The notes under the pieces were generated by a model. That model was not told where the DNA came from and searched no databases. It worked only from the letters and a program-made list of their open reading frames with translations. A stretch of 64,000 nt of DNA from contig JAQSEB010000059.1 in NCBI GenBank assembly GCA_030063045.1, positions 2,914,001 to 2,978,000 on the forward strand, read 5' to 3'. Shown one piece after another: positions 21,947 through 34,348 of this stretch. A program made the translations under genes and the position numbers. Each line of letters opens with the position of its first letter. Within the stretch, counting starts at the first letter, position 1. This stretch comes from Pratylenchus scribneri. Its lineage: Eukaryota; Nematoda; Chromadorea; Rhabditida; Pratylenchidae.

Positions 21947-22743
21947 ATGTCTGGCGTCGTAACAATGATCAACAAACTCCTTGATTGGATTCGATCACTT
22001 TTCTGGAAAGAAGAAATGGAATTGACTTTAGTTGGGTTACAAGGTTCCGGCAAGACAACTTTCGTCAATGTCATTGCGGTAGATTTTTTCGGTTTTTAAA
22101 TTTACAATTTAATATTTAACTAACATTTAGAGTGGACAATTTACCGAGGATATGATACCAACTGGTAATTATTTTGAATTATTTAATATTTATACATTTT
22201 TATTTCAGTTGGTTTCAATATGCGCAAAATTACTAAGGGAAATGTTACTATCAAGGTTTATAAATAAACCAAATATGTTTGAGAAGTTCATTTTTACTCA
22301 GCTATGGGACATCGGTGGTCAGCCTCGATTTCGTTCAATGTGGGAACGGTATTGTCGAGGAGTGAATGCGATTGTTTTTATGGTTCTTAGTTATTTTATT
22401 TTAACTAATCTCTAATCATATAATTTCAGGTGGATGCAGCCGATCAAGGAAAATTGGAGGCAGCAAAAAATGAATTGTTACAATTGCTTGACAAACCGCA
22501 ACTCGAAGCCATTCCAGTTTTGGTTCTTGGCAATAAAAAGGATTTGCCCGAAGCACTTGATGAAGGCCAATTAATCGAGCAGATGAACTTATCTTCAATT
22601 CAAAATCGCGAAATTTGCTGCTATTCCATTTCCTGCAAGGAGAAGTCAAACATTGGTTTGTTCCAATCAATATTGCAAATTATTGTTAATAATTAGATAT
22701 TACGCTTCAATGGCTGATCCAACATTCGAAAACAGCTCGTTAA
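21947..22743 (+). CDS. arl-8: ARL8 small GTPase (lysosome positioning)
   Basis: An Arf-like GTPase on lysosomes and synaptic-vesicle precursors that recruits kinesin adaptors. The ATG at 21947 gives [20 protein letters not shown], the acetylated amphipathic helix of ARL8, which has no myristoylation glycine. P-loop [19 protein letters not shown]; switch region with [37 protein letters not shown] is switch 2; [20 protein letters not shown] and [10 protein letters not shown] complete the nucleotide pocket. The last exon (22728 onward) gives [15 protein letters not shown], the usual ARL8 end. Six short exons with 40-60 bp introns. All GTP-binding motifs are intact, so the enzyme should be functional. 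Confidence 0.96.
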
Positions 22744-23989
22744 ACATCCTCTGTGAAAAGCCTTGTGTGAATTGTGAGTAGAATTTATCTCTGATTCAAT
22801 AATTCCAAAAATTTTCAGTTTTTGCGACTCATTGACCAGCGAATGTTTTCTCTTTCTGCTTATTTTGTTCTCAACAACTTCATTTGCTAACAAAACAATG
22901 ATGCTTGATGATGACATTTTGCTGGTTCAAATCTCTTAAAATCCCCTCCCTCTCTCCAATCCTCTTCTTCATGTTGTGAACCATTCAATTTCCAATCCCA
23001 TCCAAACCAAAACAACCTATTAATTCTGTAAAACGCATTCTAGCTTCTCTCCTTTCCTTCCTTTATGCTATTTAATGATCGGCTGCAAATTATACATTTT
23101 GATTTATTTAAAATATTTTTATAATTTTTCTGGTCCAATTTTAACGAAGAATTGCCATTTTCACACGATAAAGATTAAATATTTAAATGTTTATTTATTC
23201 AATATGGCCATAAAGAATGGAACAGATTTTTGCCATTACGTTTTAGTTACTCCTTCCTTCCTTTTATCCCCTTATTCCAATTTCCCAATCCATCCACTTG
23301 CGCTTTTCTGGCCAAAAGATGGGAAAAGGAAAGCATTCGCTTCCTTTCTTCACCTTTTCTCTATACTTTCTAAGCCATTTTCCACTGCCTGCTAGCATTG
23401 GGCTTTGGCCATTTCCCTTCCAATCTTTCACTATTTTTACGGCCTCACCCCCCCCCCCCCCCTCCTTCAATGCTTTTGTCCCTTGTTTTCATCAATTGGG
23501 AAAGGAAATTCTCTAAAATGGCAATGGACCAAAGAAGAAATAGTGGCTTGCGCCAAAAGAGTAAACAGATTTTGAGCGATAAATAAATGACTGGCCAAAA
23601 TTAGGAAGAAATATTATCCTTTGTCATCTACATTCAGCATTCACCATATTTTTTAGGCCCATATCAAATCCAATTTACGGCCAATGTCAAAAAGGTTTTT
23701 GGTTCATTTTTGCCATTTAACCTTTTTATTTTCCCGAAAAAATTCAATTTTTTGATCATTTTCCTAATGAATTTTTCCAAATTCCCAATCATTTCTAAGG
23801 GAAATAAAATCTGGAACAAAACAAACAAACATATGTTCCTGTTCCTGTTCCTGGCATTTATGGGAAAGAAATCGATTATTTATATACGAATATTTTAAAT
23901 TTAGGATTTAAAACAATTATCAGCTTTAACTTTTCATTTGCCTTAACCAAAACCTATTTCTTCAAGAGTTTTGAATAAAAGCATTCAAA
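22744..23989. other. Intergenic region between ARL8 and innexin
   Basis: About 1.25 kb with no supported gene. It is pyrimidine-rich on plus (many CCTTTCC/TTTCC tracts) and holds a C run at about 23449-23462. It probably carries the ARL8 3' UTR and the innexin promoter. Confidence 0.45.
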
Positions 23990-26432
23990 ATGGTGTTGAC
24001 AACGGTGAGTCTTATTTGAATAATTGTTATGAAATGAATTGCCCTTAAGGTATTGGCGATGATGCGTTATGTCTCCGAAATAGATGATCGTGATTTTGTG
24101 GATCGACTTCATAGCTATTTTACCACAAATTTGCTAATTGGATTATCCATTTTGGTCAGCTTCAAGGTCCTCCAATTTACATTGTCCTTTCACACAATAA
24201 ATTTTTCCATTTTCAGCAATTCGGCGGAAAACCCATCGAATGCCTTGTTCCCGATATTTTCTCAGGTGCCTGGGAAGAATATGCTGAGAATTATTGTTGG
24301 GCCCAAGTTTGACTCAAAATATAAAATTAAAACTCAAATTCCTTATTAAGGACACATATTTTGTTGCGCCTTCGGCAATGGTTGAAGGAATTGAGAAAAT
24401 TGAGAGGAAACATCGCCGAATCAGTTATTACCAATGGGTTCCCTTTTTTCTGCTCATCGAAGCCGCATGTTTCCGGCTCCCCTCCATTCTTTGGCGATAT
24501 ATGAGTGGACATTCAGGTAAAATGAAATGAATTTGGCCAATTTTATTACTAAATTGATAGGAATCAAAGTCGCCGAAATCATCAAAATGTCCTCCGATCC
24601 GAACAACATTAAACCAGAAATTCGGAAGGCAAATATTCGCTCAATAACGGTAATCTAATAAAGTATTCACTCTCAATTCCTTTCTCCTCTCCAGGTTCAT
24701 TTACAAGGAGCCCTTCGTTTTCACAAACGAATTCAAAAACGACACATTCGACCCTACCACCGTTGCCTTCCTTTTTTCAATTTGCCATATTCCGCATCAT
24801 TCGTCACTTCAATGTATTTGTTGACCAAATTTTGTTATTTGTTGAATGTTTTTGCCCAATTGATCATAATGAATGGGTTAATTTAATTAATGGATGGATA
24901 ATGAATTGACTTAGCGTCAAATTCAGATTCCTGGAAACAGACAAATATTCACTTTATGGATTTGGAGCACTTTTTGATTTATTGAATGGTACAACTTGGG
25001 AACAAAGTGGTGTTTTCCCTCGAGTTTCCCTTTGCGATTTTGAGGTAATAATGAAAAAATGAATTTATTCATTTAATTTTCCAGGTTAGAGTGATGGGAA
25101 ATTTGCAAGAATACACCATTCAATGTGTTCTCGTCATCAACATTTTCAATGAGAAAATATTTGTCCTACTCTGGTTTTGGTGTGTATTTTCAATTTATTT
25201 TTATTTTAATTCAATTCCATTATTTAGGTATATGTGCCTTTTAATGCTGACTTTTGGGTCATTTCTTTTTTGGTTGGGCATATTCCTATTTCCTTGGCCA
25301 AATCGCCGTTTCATATCCCAGCATTTGGAAATGTGTGAAATGCCATTCGATTCTGATGGTAATATTACCTAATATTATTCTTTTATTTCTAACTCATTTA
25401 TTAGCCAGCCAAAAGGAAGTTCGCAAATTCCTGGAGGAATATTTGCGCATGGATGGTATTTTTGTCATCCGAATGCTAACGCTCCATACCGGTGGTTGGT
25501 GGGAATTGGGCTAACAATTTCATTGTTTCTTTTCGATTTTCAGTCATTTTCGGAACCGAATTAGTCCAATCACTATGGATGTCTCATTTTGGAGGTGAAG
25601 GACCGACATTGAAGCGAAGCTACTCTTTTGGTGAACTGCAAACAGGTGAAAGAAATTTTTTAAAAAAAATTATAATTTTTTGGTGGTAGGAAAAAATGAA
25701 ACAGAAAATGCGGTTAATTTGCTCAAGGCCAGAAATCGCCACAATCAAAGGCGCCGATCATCACAATTTTCATCAACCCGTCCAAAAATCTCAGTGACCA
25801 ATGAAATCGTCGAAAAACTCATTCCACCACCGGCACCATCGCCATCGGCAATTCGCATTCTGGAGAGGTTGGATCGGTCAAGAACGGAAAGTCCGAATTC
25901 TACGAGAACCGGAAGTCCGCCCGATATTGAAGGAAAACAAATTACATCACCTTCGTCACTGACCGTTAGTCCGGAAAAAAGTCAACAACAACAACACATA
26001 CGATCTATTAAAAAAGTGGAAATGACAGAGCCAAGGAGGGTTTTAGAGGGAGAAAACCTTGACCTGAGGCGAAAAGGTGAGAAATGAATGTGAAAATAAA
26101 AATTGATATTTGAAAATTCATAATTGAAAAGCATTTTTTCATCCTTTAAAAGCAGTATAAATGTATATGATAAATAATAGATTATTTCAATTCAAATTCA
26201 ATCCTCCTCACTTCATTTTCATTAACAATATAATTTAACCGGTTTTTGTTAATTCTTTTATAATAATATGCTTTTTCTAATTAAAATTAATATTAATAAA
26301 TGGCCATTTTAATTTTTAGAATTTGAGGACCAAACTAAAAAGGAGATGAAAGAACCGCCAGTCGATTCGAACAGCAGCGAATATGTCACTGCCAGAAACA
26401 CATCTTCTTCAACATCCCCTCAATTTTATTAA
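23990..26432 (+). CDS. Innexin gap-junction channel subunit
   Basis: Forms invertebrate gap junctions. The ATG at 23990 (MVLTT) splices to [20 protein letters not shown] and the first membrane span. Innexin hallmarks follow: [30 protein letters not shown] (family YCWVQNTY), [19 protein letters not shown] and [12 protein letters not shown]. Extracellular loop 2 is [20 protein letters not shown], then [20 protein letters not shown], with two cysteines per loop as required. The span [20 protein letters not shown] and the block [20 protein letters not shown] come next. The C-terminal tail is long (about 190 residues), Ser/Pro/Arg-rich and probably phosphorylated, ending [10 protein letters not shown] at 26432. 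About 13 exons. Which inx gene it is cannot be told. Confidence 0.93.
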
Positions 26433-27274
26433 TCAAATCTCAAATGGCAAATTCATTTACGAATCATTTTATAAAACATTTTTAACACATTTATGATGAG
26501 CTCATCAAATTTTTTAATTTGTAATTTTCTCAGGTAAATTAAAATAAAATATATTTGCCTATGGCATAATTCTCCGCTCATCTCAGTAATTCTAATTTGT
26601 AATTGTAATTGCGATTGTAATTCTAATTTTATAATTGTAATTGCGATTGTAATTCTAATTTGTAATTTTTTATTTTTAAAGATAAAATTCAAGGTTGTAA
26701 AACAAATCCAATGAAATGACGTACTTTTTATTTCCCTGCCAATAAATGGCAGTCACAAACTATTTGTTGACTTATGATATTTTTAAAATAAATGTCTCGA
26801 GAAATTGACAGAAAGACATTCGAGAAATGGGAAGAAAAAAAAGCACAATTGATGTTTGTGCTTAGCTATAACTAAAATGGCTCTACGGCATCGAAAGATA
26901 TAGTTTATGACCAAAGAGCACAAATGGATTCAAAACATGATGGAATGGTTTTATCCAAAACAAACTATATAAAATAAAAAAATATTACACATTACACAAC
27001 TTGCTGGCATCCTTTTTTCACTATTCTATTCCTTTTTTCCGATAAAGAACCAGCAAATTGAAATGTTTATATAGGTAGTTACTAAGCATAAAATACAAAA
27101 AACATACATTCCATCATATCAAGTATCAACACAACTCTCTTTAGTCTCCCATCTACAGACCTTATTTCTTGTCAAATCACGATAATATTTTAATTATGCA
27201 ATTCCATCGAGAATATTTAATTTTTCCTCCTTTCCTTCAGATAAAGAAAACTTTTATCATTTAAAATATTTAAA
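26433..27274. other. Intergenic region with short AT-rich simple repeat
   Basis: At 26585-26665 the plus strand alternates TAATTGTAATTGCGATTGTAATTCTAATTT-like motifs, an imperfect simple repeat. The rest looks like promoter sequence for the downstream nuclear receptor. No gene is supported. Confidence 0.5.
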
Positions 27275-29412
27275 ATGGATTTGAAATCCACATCTACTTC
27301 TTCAACACTCCCAACCCAATCCGTTATTGTTGATTCATCCACAACTGGCAATGGAAATGGTTTATATGAAGAAAGCGAAATTGGTGACAATTCCCCATCA
27401 GAAACGGCAAAATTATGTAATATTTGTGGTCAATTGAGTCATGGTTATCATTTTGGAATTCTCGCTTGCAGGTAATTTTGTTTTTTTTATTAAAATAAAA
27501 AGGAAACATTCACAGGGCTTGCGCTGCTTTTTTTCGACGTACAGTCGTTGAAAAGGTTAATTTTAAATCGACAAATTATTCATTAAAAATCAATTTAAGA
27601 AAACTTATCGCTGTAGGCAAAACGGACAATGTCCCATCAAAAAAGGTATTTTAACATTAATTGAAAGAGGCAATAATTTCTTGTATTTAAGAAATGCGAA
27701 ATATGTGTCGAGCTTGTCGTTTCGAACGTTGCATTAATTTGGGAATGAACAAAGAGGGTATGGAAAATAAATATCAAATGGGTTGAATTCTTTTAATTAA
27801 GATGTTCAAATGAATCGAGATCCAATTGGAAAGCGGAATAAATCGGTGAAAAATTCGGGAGAGGCAATGGATGGCTCATCGCCAGCGGTGGGAAAGTCAA
27901 TTTCTGTGGAACTTGCCCGCCCAAAACCAGAACAACAATTTGGGGTTGAATTTTCGCCAATTCTTTCTGTTGGTGGCAGTTCGGGAGGTGGAACATCCTC
28001 ATTTTCCATCACAACCTCTTCAACAACTACACCGCTGACAACATTTAATCCATTAACAATTGCCCAAACCGAACAATTGATGAATGCCCCAATTGGGATT
28101 AGTGCGGCAAGTTTGGCACAAATTGCATTGCCACAGCCAATTCGACCAATGCAAAACAATTATGGAGGAGGAGGACCATCAATTGTTGGTGGACATGGAG
28201 GGGTATTATAATGGATTTATATTTGACATACTCACTCAAATTAATTAAGAATGGCACTGCTTTTGCTTTGGTCCCGTGTCCAGTCCCGTCCACCTCAAAT
28301 GGAACAATGTTACAACGATTGTTGGAAGGTTATCGAAATTTTCAATCCTCCCAAAAATCACTCTACACTGTCATGTATCCGGACAACATTTTTGCTAGTG
28401 AAACTGTAAATTATTTTCAATTATTTGATGAGTCCACTTTATTTTTTTAGTATCGTCTTGTCAAACATTCGGAATATGTGAAAATGGAAAGAGGTTGCAT
28501 TTCATTGATGTATTCAATGGTATTTAATATTGATTAATAATATCAAATTTAATTTATTATTTAAGTTGACCGATTGCTTTCCACTTTTTCACTCATTGAG
28601 TCAGGAATTGAAGGTTGCTGCCCTCCGTGTTTTCTCAAACCGTTTCACTCATTTGGATCAATGCTATCGAACGGTTTCCATTTTCTCCGGAGAGGATGAT
28701 ACACGTTTGGTGCTTCATTACGGCCAATATGTCGATGCAAATAAATTGGAACATTTCTTTGCCGATGAACAGGATCCAACTCGTAATTATTTTTTCATTT
28801 TTATTTATTAAAATAAACATATTTTAAGAAGTCTCAATGATGTGCCGAAAAACGGTAATTTACAAAATAATCTAATATTTTTATTTTTTATTTTTTTAGA
28901 TTGAACGGTGCAGACATGTGGTAATTCTAATTAAAATTAAAATAAATTTATTATTTAATTTAATAAATTACTTTAACCAAAATTAGATTTAGTAAAATAT
29001 TTCAACTTTATAGGTGAATAAAATGCGTGATATTTCCATTCGTGATGTGGAAGTCGCCGCATTAGCTGCGATCATTTTATGGAATGAATGTGAAGTTTTT
29101 TTATTAATTAAAAAAATTAATATTTTCCCATCTTCTGCTGCAGTGGCCTATATGAATGTGCATGACCCGAAAATCAAGGAGACAATTTATAGTGAATTAC
29201 ACAATAATCTTGTGCTCACTTATGGAATTGCCAGCACCGGAGTGCGGTTGGGCACTTTGATCGATTTAATCCACGATTTTAATGTATTCATATTTTATTT
29301 GGAATAATTTAATATTAATTTATTTTAGCTAATCGAGAAGGAAATTCGCGAATCCGTCATCATCAGCAAATTCTTCAATCCGAATTTTGCCGAAGTTTGG
29401 GACGATGCTTGA
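27275..29412 (+). CDS. Nuclear hormone receptor (supplementary, HNF4-derived type)
   Basis: A ligand-regulated transcription factor. After a Ser/Thr-rich start (MDLKSTSTSSTLPTQS) the DNA-binding domain is split over four exons: LCNICGQLSHGYHFGILACR, ACAAFFRRTVVEKKTYRCRQ, NGQCPIKKEMRNMCRACRFE and RCINLGMNKEDVQMN. All eight zinc-binding cysteines are present. The P-box CRACAAFFRR is typical of the expanded nematode 'supplementary' receptors. A long low-complexity hinge (Gly/Ser/Thr/Gln) precedes the ligand-binding domain, seen in LTDCFPLFHSLSQELKVAAL, LHYGQYVDANKLEHFF, RDISIRDVEVAALAAIILWN and GTLIDLIHDFN. It ends FNPNFAEVWDDA; the final acidic helix could serve as AF-2. Exon edges at 28800-29015 are uncertain. 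It is convergent with ISCA1. Confidence 0.9.
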
Positions 29413-29552
29413 AATGAAATATTCATTCATATTTTTATTCATCATATTTTTCATATATTTCTAGAATTTTAGTGCTGGTCGAGACTCGAGAATAAAATTT
29501 TTATTTATTTTTATTAATATTCTATCGAATAGAAATTTAACAAAAAAAAGAA

Positions 29553-30104
29553 TTATTTTTTCTTCGCTTGAGATCCATTTTCTTCAAGGGGAGGATCAAG
29601 TTGAATTCCCATTGGTGTGTCCATATTGAAACTTTCCCCACATCCGCAAGTGCTTTTGATATTTGGATTATGGAAAACGAATTCGGCTGCAAGTTTTGAT
29701 TTCACAAAATCCATTTCCGACCCAATTAATGTCAGCTGAGCTTTTGAATCAATCCAAAGTGTTGCTCCATCCTTAAAATATCAGCTTTTTGAGTAAAAAA
29801 TAAAAATAAACCTGTGAGACTTCCTCATCGAATTTTCCCTTTTTATCTGCATATTCAAGAGTATATGTGAATCCATTGCATCCTCTTTGTTGAACACCAA
29901 CCTTATTTTGTTTATCAAATAAGTCCAAAATAAATTTAAAACCTTTAATGCTTTTGCATCCGGTCTCATCAGAACCAGCTCTTTTACCCTTGAAATTGCC
30001 GTTGGCGTCATGCTTATTGCCTGCCTTCCACTCATTTTTGTTAATCTGGAGCCGGTGGCTTTGACCACTCTGGCTGATGCATTTAATGTAAAATGGAAAT
30101 GCAT
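29553..30104 (-). CDS. ISCA1: Mitochondrial iron-sulfur cluster assembly protein ISCA1
   Basis: An A-type carrier that helps build 4Fe-4S clusters in mitochondria. The ATG at 30104 begins MHFHFTLNASARVVKATGSR, a basic amphipathic stretch suited to mitochondrial import. The core follows: ISMTPTAISRVKELVLMRPD, then, after a 41-bp intron, VGVQQRGCNGFTYTLEYADK, KGKFDEEVSQDGATLWIDSK, AQLTLIGSEMDFVKSKLAAE and FVFHNPNIKSTCGCGESFNM. The cluster-binding cysteines (GCNG and CGCG) are intact. The C-terminal extension (PPLEENGSQAKKK) is slightly longer than usual. It lies 307 bp downstream of the PP2A scaffold gene on the same strand, close enough for an operon. Confidence 0.93.
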
Positions 30105-30410
30105 TTTAAAATAATCTAATTTATTTATTAATAAAATTCAAACAAATTATTTAAAAAGAATAAATTTAATTGTAGCCAATTAAAATGGTCTATATTTTAT
30201 TGTATTGAATGGACGACACACTTTTATAAATCAAAAAAAGAAAATTTAATTAAATCAGAATAAAGGACAGTTTTGTTTCTATCTTCTGCGATGAGATGGA
30301 ATAGAAGAATGATTTTGATTTTAAAATGAGACACAAAAAGAAGACTGGGTTTTAATTTAAAATAAATCCATCGATTCATCTTCTCATTTTCTCTTCTTTT
30401 TATGTCCAAT

Positions 30411-32769
30411 TCAATTGACCAATCCAAGTGCTAAATTAAATAATTTAATATTAAAATAATTAATTATTTAAAAAATTACCTTCTTTTGTTTCTTCCGCAA
30501 AATAACGAACATCGAATTCCGGGTCATCGCACATTTTCGAGAGTATCGGCTTAACTTCGCTGCTCACCGTTCTAAAATTAAATATTTTAAATGAAAATAA
30601 TTAATAATTGATTATGATTTACTGTGAATCCAACACTTTTCCAATGCGAGCCAATGTTTTTGCCACATTGAAACGAACATTCGGAACTTGGTCTTCGCAG
30701 AGCTAAACCACAATTACTTTTGATATAAATTAAAAAATAAACCGATTTGATGGTTGGGAACATTTCACGCAGAACATGTTCTCTTCCCAAAGCCTCGCAA
30801 AGAGTATTGAAGCAAAATAAGCAGGTCATTCGATGCAAATAATTACTGTCCGAAGCCAATTCAATAACACGCGGAAGGACAGACTTCACTGCCCAATCGG
30901 CGCCAAATTTCTCGGCCAATTGTTTCAAAATGCCGGTCGCTGCCTCTCGAATTGCGTAAACTAAAATTTAATTCAATTAATTCATAAAAATAAATAATTA
31001 ACCGTGGTCAGTGAGCCAATTCATGCAAAGCTTCAGCAATTTCTCGTCAAAAAATTTCTGACCCAATTGTTCGGCCAAAAGTGGCATATATTCAACGAGT
31101 GCCAGTCGGACACGCCATTTTCCATCTTGGGCCAAATCAATAATTGCCGGCAACAGGGAATATTGCAATTCATCGGCACCGATCACATCACTGACCTAAA
31201 ATAATCAATAATTAATTTATTATTACAAAAATGTACGAACTTTGTCCAATGAAGAAATTATGTTCAGACGAACTTCCGGGGTATCATCGCGAAGCATTGC
31301 CAAAAATATTGGCAGTAAATGTTCAATAGTGCTTTGGTTTCCCAAAAGTGGTGCCAATCCCATCACAACATTCGCCAATGCAATTTTCACGTGTTGGTTT
31401 GCGTCCGTTGTCAGTGGTTTAATGACCGGAAGAATTTCCTCAACAATTCCTTTTTTGCGTCCCTCTTCAGGAAGTGCAGCACAAAAAGCTGCAAAAAATA
31501 TTTAATAAATTTAATTTGATTTAATTTTACATTGCAATTTCTCAGCGGCCGCATCCCGGACTTCACCTTCGCAATCCTTCAACAAAGCAGTGTACCAACT
31601 GATGACTTCTTCGATTGGAATTTTGTTCCCAAATGATTGTTGAATCTATAATATTTTTAAATTAATTTAGAATTTATTTATTAGAATAAATTACTTCGAC
31701 AATTTTGACTGCGGCCATATACCGGACACGCCATGATTTGTCCTGCACCAAATCTTTGATAATTGGTTTGGCATGGGCCAATTTGACTGGATCCTCGCGC
31801 AATAATCCAACAATAACAATTCCAGCTTCCACAGAAAGAAGACGAACCGAATCCTAAAATTTTTTTTATTAATTTTAACGAATAAATTAATATTTTTACT
31901 TGTTCATCTTTTGCCAATTCCTCAAACATTTGAACAACATCATTCTTTAAATAATCTTCCTCTTGAACTTTAGCAAAGTCGCCGAGCTTGGATGCAGCTG
32001 CTCTTCGAACCATTGGAGTATCATCACGGCATAAACTTCGAAATGCTCTAAAATATTCCAATTATGGATAATTCATTTCGTAAAATGGTATAAATTTGAA
32101 TTACCCTCGTAATTCCGTTTTCTGTGCCGGATTTGCCCGAGAATAGGCAACGCTGAAAAGTCCACAAGCGGATGTACGTGAAGTGAACCAATCACCTTAA
32201 TTATTTATTATTATTTAATATCAACCCAAATATACTACCTGAGGCGAGACGCAAAATCATTGGGATGAAATATTCTTCTAGTTGGGCTGCCGAATGTTTC
32301 TCAGCAATCTTTTGCAGTGATTCAACGGCTTTGTCACGCACAACGGTCTCTTCGATATTGGCCAAGTTTTCCAATGGTGGAAGCAAACAATGAACATATT
32401 CGGGTCCTCCAACAAGTGGTGTGAAATTGCCCAATTGTTCGGCCAATGCCAAAAGAACTTCATCTTCATCGTATATTGTGTCTAATAATTTTTATTAATA
32501 AGGAAATTAAATATAAAAAACCGGTTAAAAATTGAATCAGTTCTTTGCGAGTTCTTTCGACACCGAGAGCCAAAGCAATTGTTGAAAGTTTCCGAATGGA
32601 GTTTAGACGAAGCTAATTAAAGTAATAAATTAGAAGTGTTTATGGAAAGAACCTGAACATCCTCGTTTCGAAGCTCATCAATGAGAACGGCAATTGGATA
32701 AAGACTGTCTGATTCGCCACCTTCTTGACCACCCATAGTAGGCGGTGGTGCTGTAACAGCAGTGCTCAT
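30411..32769 (-). CDS. paa-1: PP2A scaffold (A/PR65) subunit
   Basis: The HEAT-repeat scaffold that joins the catalytic and regulatory subunits of protein phosphatase 2A. Starts [20 protein letters not shown] at 32769, then [20 protein letters not shown] and [24 protein letters not shown] units continue without a break: [16 protein letters not shown] [133 protein letters not shown] and [20 protein letters not shown]. It ends ALGLVN at 30411. The conserved inter-helix Arg/Trp/Asp residues that bind the B and C subunits look intact. About ten exons. Confidence 0.96.
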
Positions 32770-32929
32770 TTTTCAGATTGATTTGATGGATATTTATTAT
32801 TGAAGTAAGATTTATCTAAAAATGTAATAATTTTCTTAACCAATATGTACATCCTATATTAGCCATAGCTAAGCTACGAATTTAAATAATAAGTACATGC
32901 ACCTATCTATTATATATACTTCTACAGGG

Positions 32930-34125
32930 TGTCTATAAGGTCTGACCAAAAATGTGGCATTGGCTATGAAAAATGTGGGAAAAATGTGGCAAAATTGGCC
33001 AAAAATGTGGCAAAAAATGTGGCATTTTTTAAAACAATCACGGCGGCCCGGTTCCCTTAAGTTCGCGTGCAAATTAAGCTAGCTCTCTTCCTTCATATTT
33101 TATTGTGTCTCGTTTTCTTTTTATCCCTCGTACACTACGCCAAAACAATTATATTTTCATGCGCTTGAGCAATAAAACGAATGGGGTTTACAAATGAAAC
33201 CATAACTCTGTTCCATTCTATAGGTTTCAAAAGCTATCTTACAGTTTAGTGCAGAATTTAATGGGCTACAAAATAGGCTAGAAATTGAAATTTTTCCAAC
33301 TTATACAAAAATTTGCTAACTTAACAAAGTTTTGCAATTTTCCGATTTTCCAATGGCCATAACTTTTTTATTTGTTGGACAATTCTCAAAATTTTTGCTA
33401 TATTCCTACTCTGCTCGACGTGATCTTTCGATTGAAGCTAAAATTGAGCCGTTCGGGTAAGAACTGAAGACAGGAGAGTGCCTTGAAAATGGCCAAAATT
33501 CGAGAGTGGATATTTTTGGCCGGGAGTGACGAATCAAAAATTCCAACTCCAGTTTTGTACAGAATTTTATGGGCTACAATATGGGCCAGAAACTTTTTGA
33601 AAATTTTTATTTATGAGCGAGTTCTAGGACTTTGAAAATTTGCATATTTCCAACTTCTATTGGCCATAACTTTTTTATTTCCAAACCAATTCAAAAAATC
33701 TTTTCTATATTCTTAATCAGCTTGACGAGCTCTATGCAATGATATAAAGAACATGCCATTTGAAGTGCATTCGTAAATTTCGATATTATTTTCAAATTTA
33801 TTTATATCGATTTGGCATTCCGTGCTTGCACGCGTGCGTAAGGGAGCCGGGCCGCCGTGACAATTAAGATTCAAATAAAAATTAATTTAAAAATATTTAT
33901 TTTGTATATTTCTCTATTATTTTATATCCAAATATGGCCGCGCAGCGAAAAATTTTACTCAAAAATGGCCGCACAGCTAAAAATTTTAGTCGAAAATGGC
34001 TAACTACCGAAAAATTATAACAAAAAGTGCTCGCCAAAAAAATCAAAAATGTGGGAAAAATGTGGCGAGATGGTCGAAAATGTGGCAAATACCACATTTA
34101 TGTGGTATTTTAGACACCCTTACTT
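32930..34125. mobile_element. Outer non-autonomous DNA transposon with AGGGTGTCTA ends, split by a second element
   Basis: The left end reads CAGGGTGTCTATAAGG (from 32933) and the right end is its complement TTAGACACCCT (to 34122), each next to TA, as in Tc1/mariner-like elements. Both arms carry AAAAATGTGGGAAAAATGTG motifs in direct orientation. No transposase is encoded. The middle (33039-33859) is a separate insertion. Confidence 0.55.
33034..33864. mobile_element. Inner non-autonomous DNA transposon, 821 bp, with 5-bp target duplication
   Basis: The element 33039-33859 starts CACGGCGGCCCGGTTCCCTT and ends with the complement of CACGGCGGCCCGGCTCCCTT, a 21-bp inverted repeat with one mismatch. 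It is flanked by ACAAT on both sides (33034-33038 and 33860-33864). No coding potential is seen inside. It interrupts the outer element, so it inserted later. The superfamily is not assigned; a 5-bp duplication with CAC ends is compatible with a Transib-like group, but this is weak. Confidence 0.75.
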
Positions 34126-34348
34126 CATGTCTTCTTTTTGTTTTGGCTCTTGCTTTTAAGCTAAGCTAGAGGGACCACTGCTTTACAAAATCAATAAATG
34201 TTATATACAGGCATTACACAGGATTAAAACTATGTAGTCTATTTGTAGGAGAAATAATTAAAAATTAAAAACAGTGTTGTAAAAACATTTTTATTTTTAT
34301 ATCAAAATCAAAACAACAATATAAAAAGTAACAAATTCATTGTCAAAT

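Noticed and set aside
33034..33864. Retroelement or viral remnant
   Set aside because: No polymerase, integrase or capsid frames are present. Short inverted ends and a target duplication point to a non-autonomous DNA transposon.
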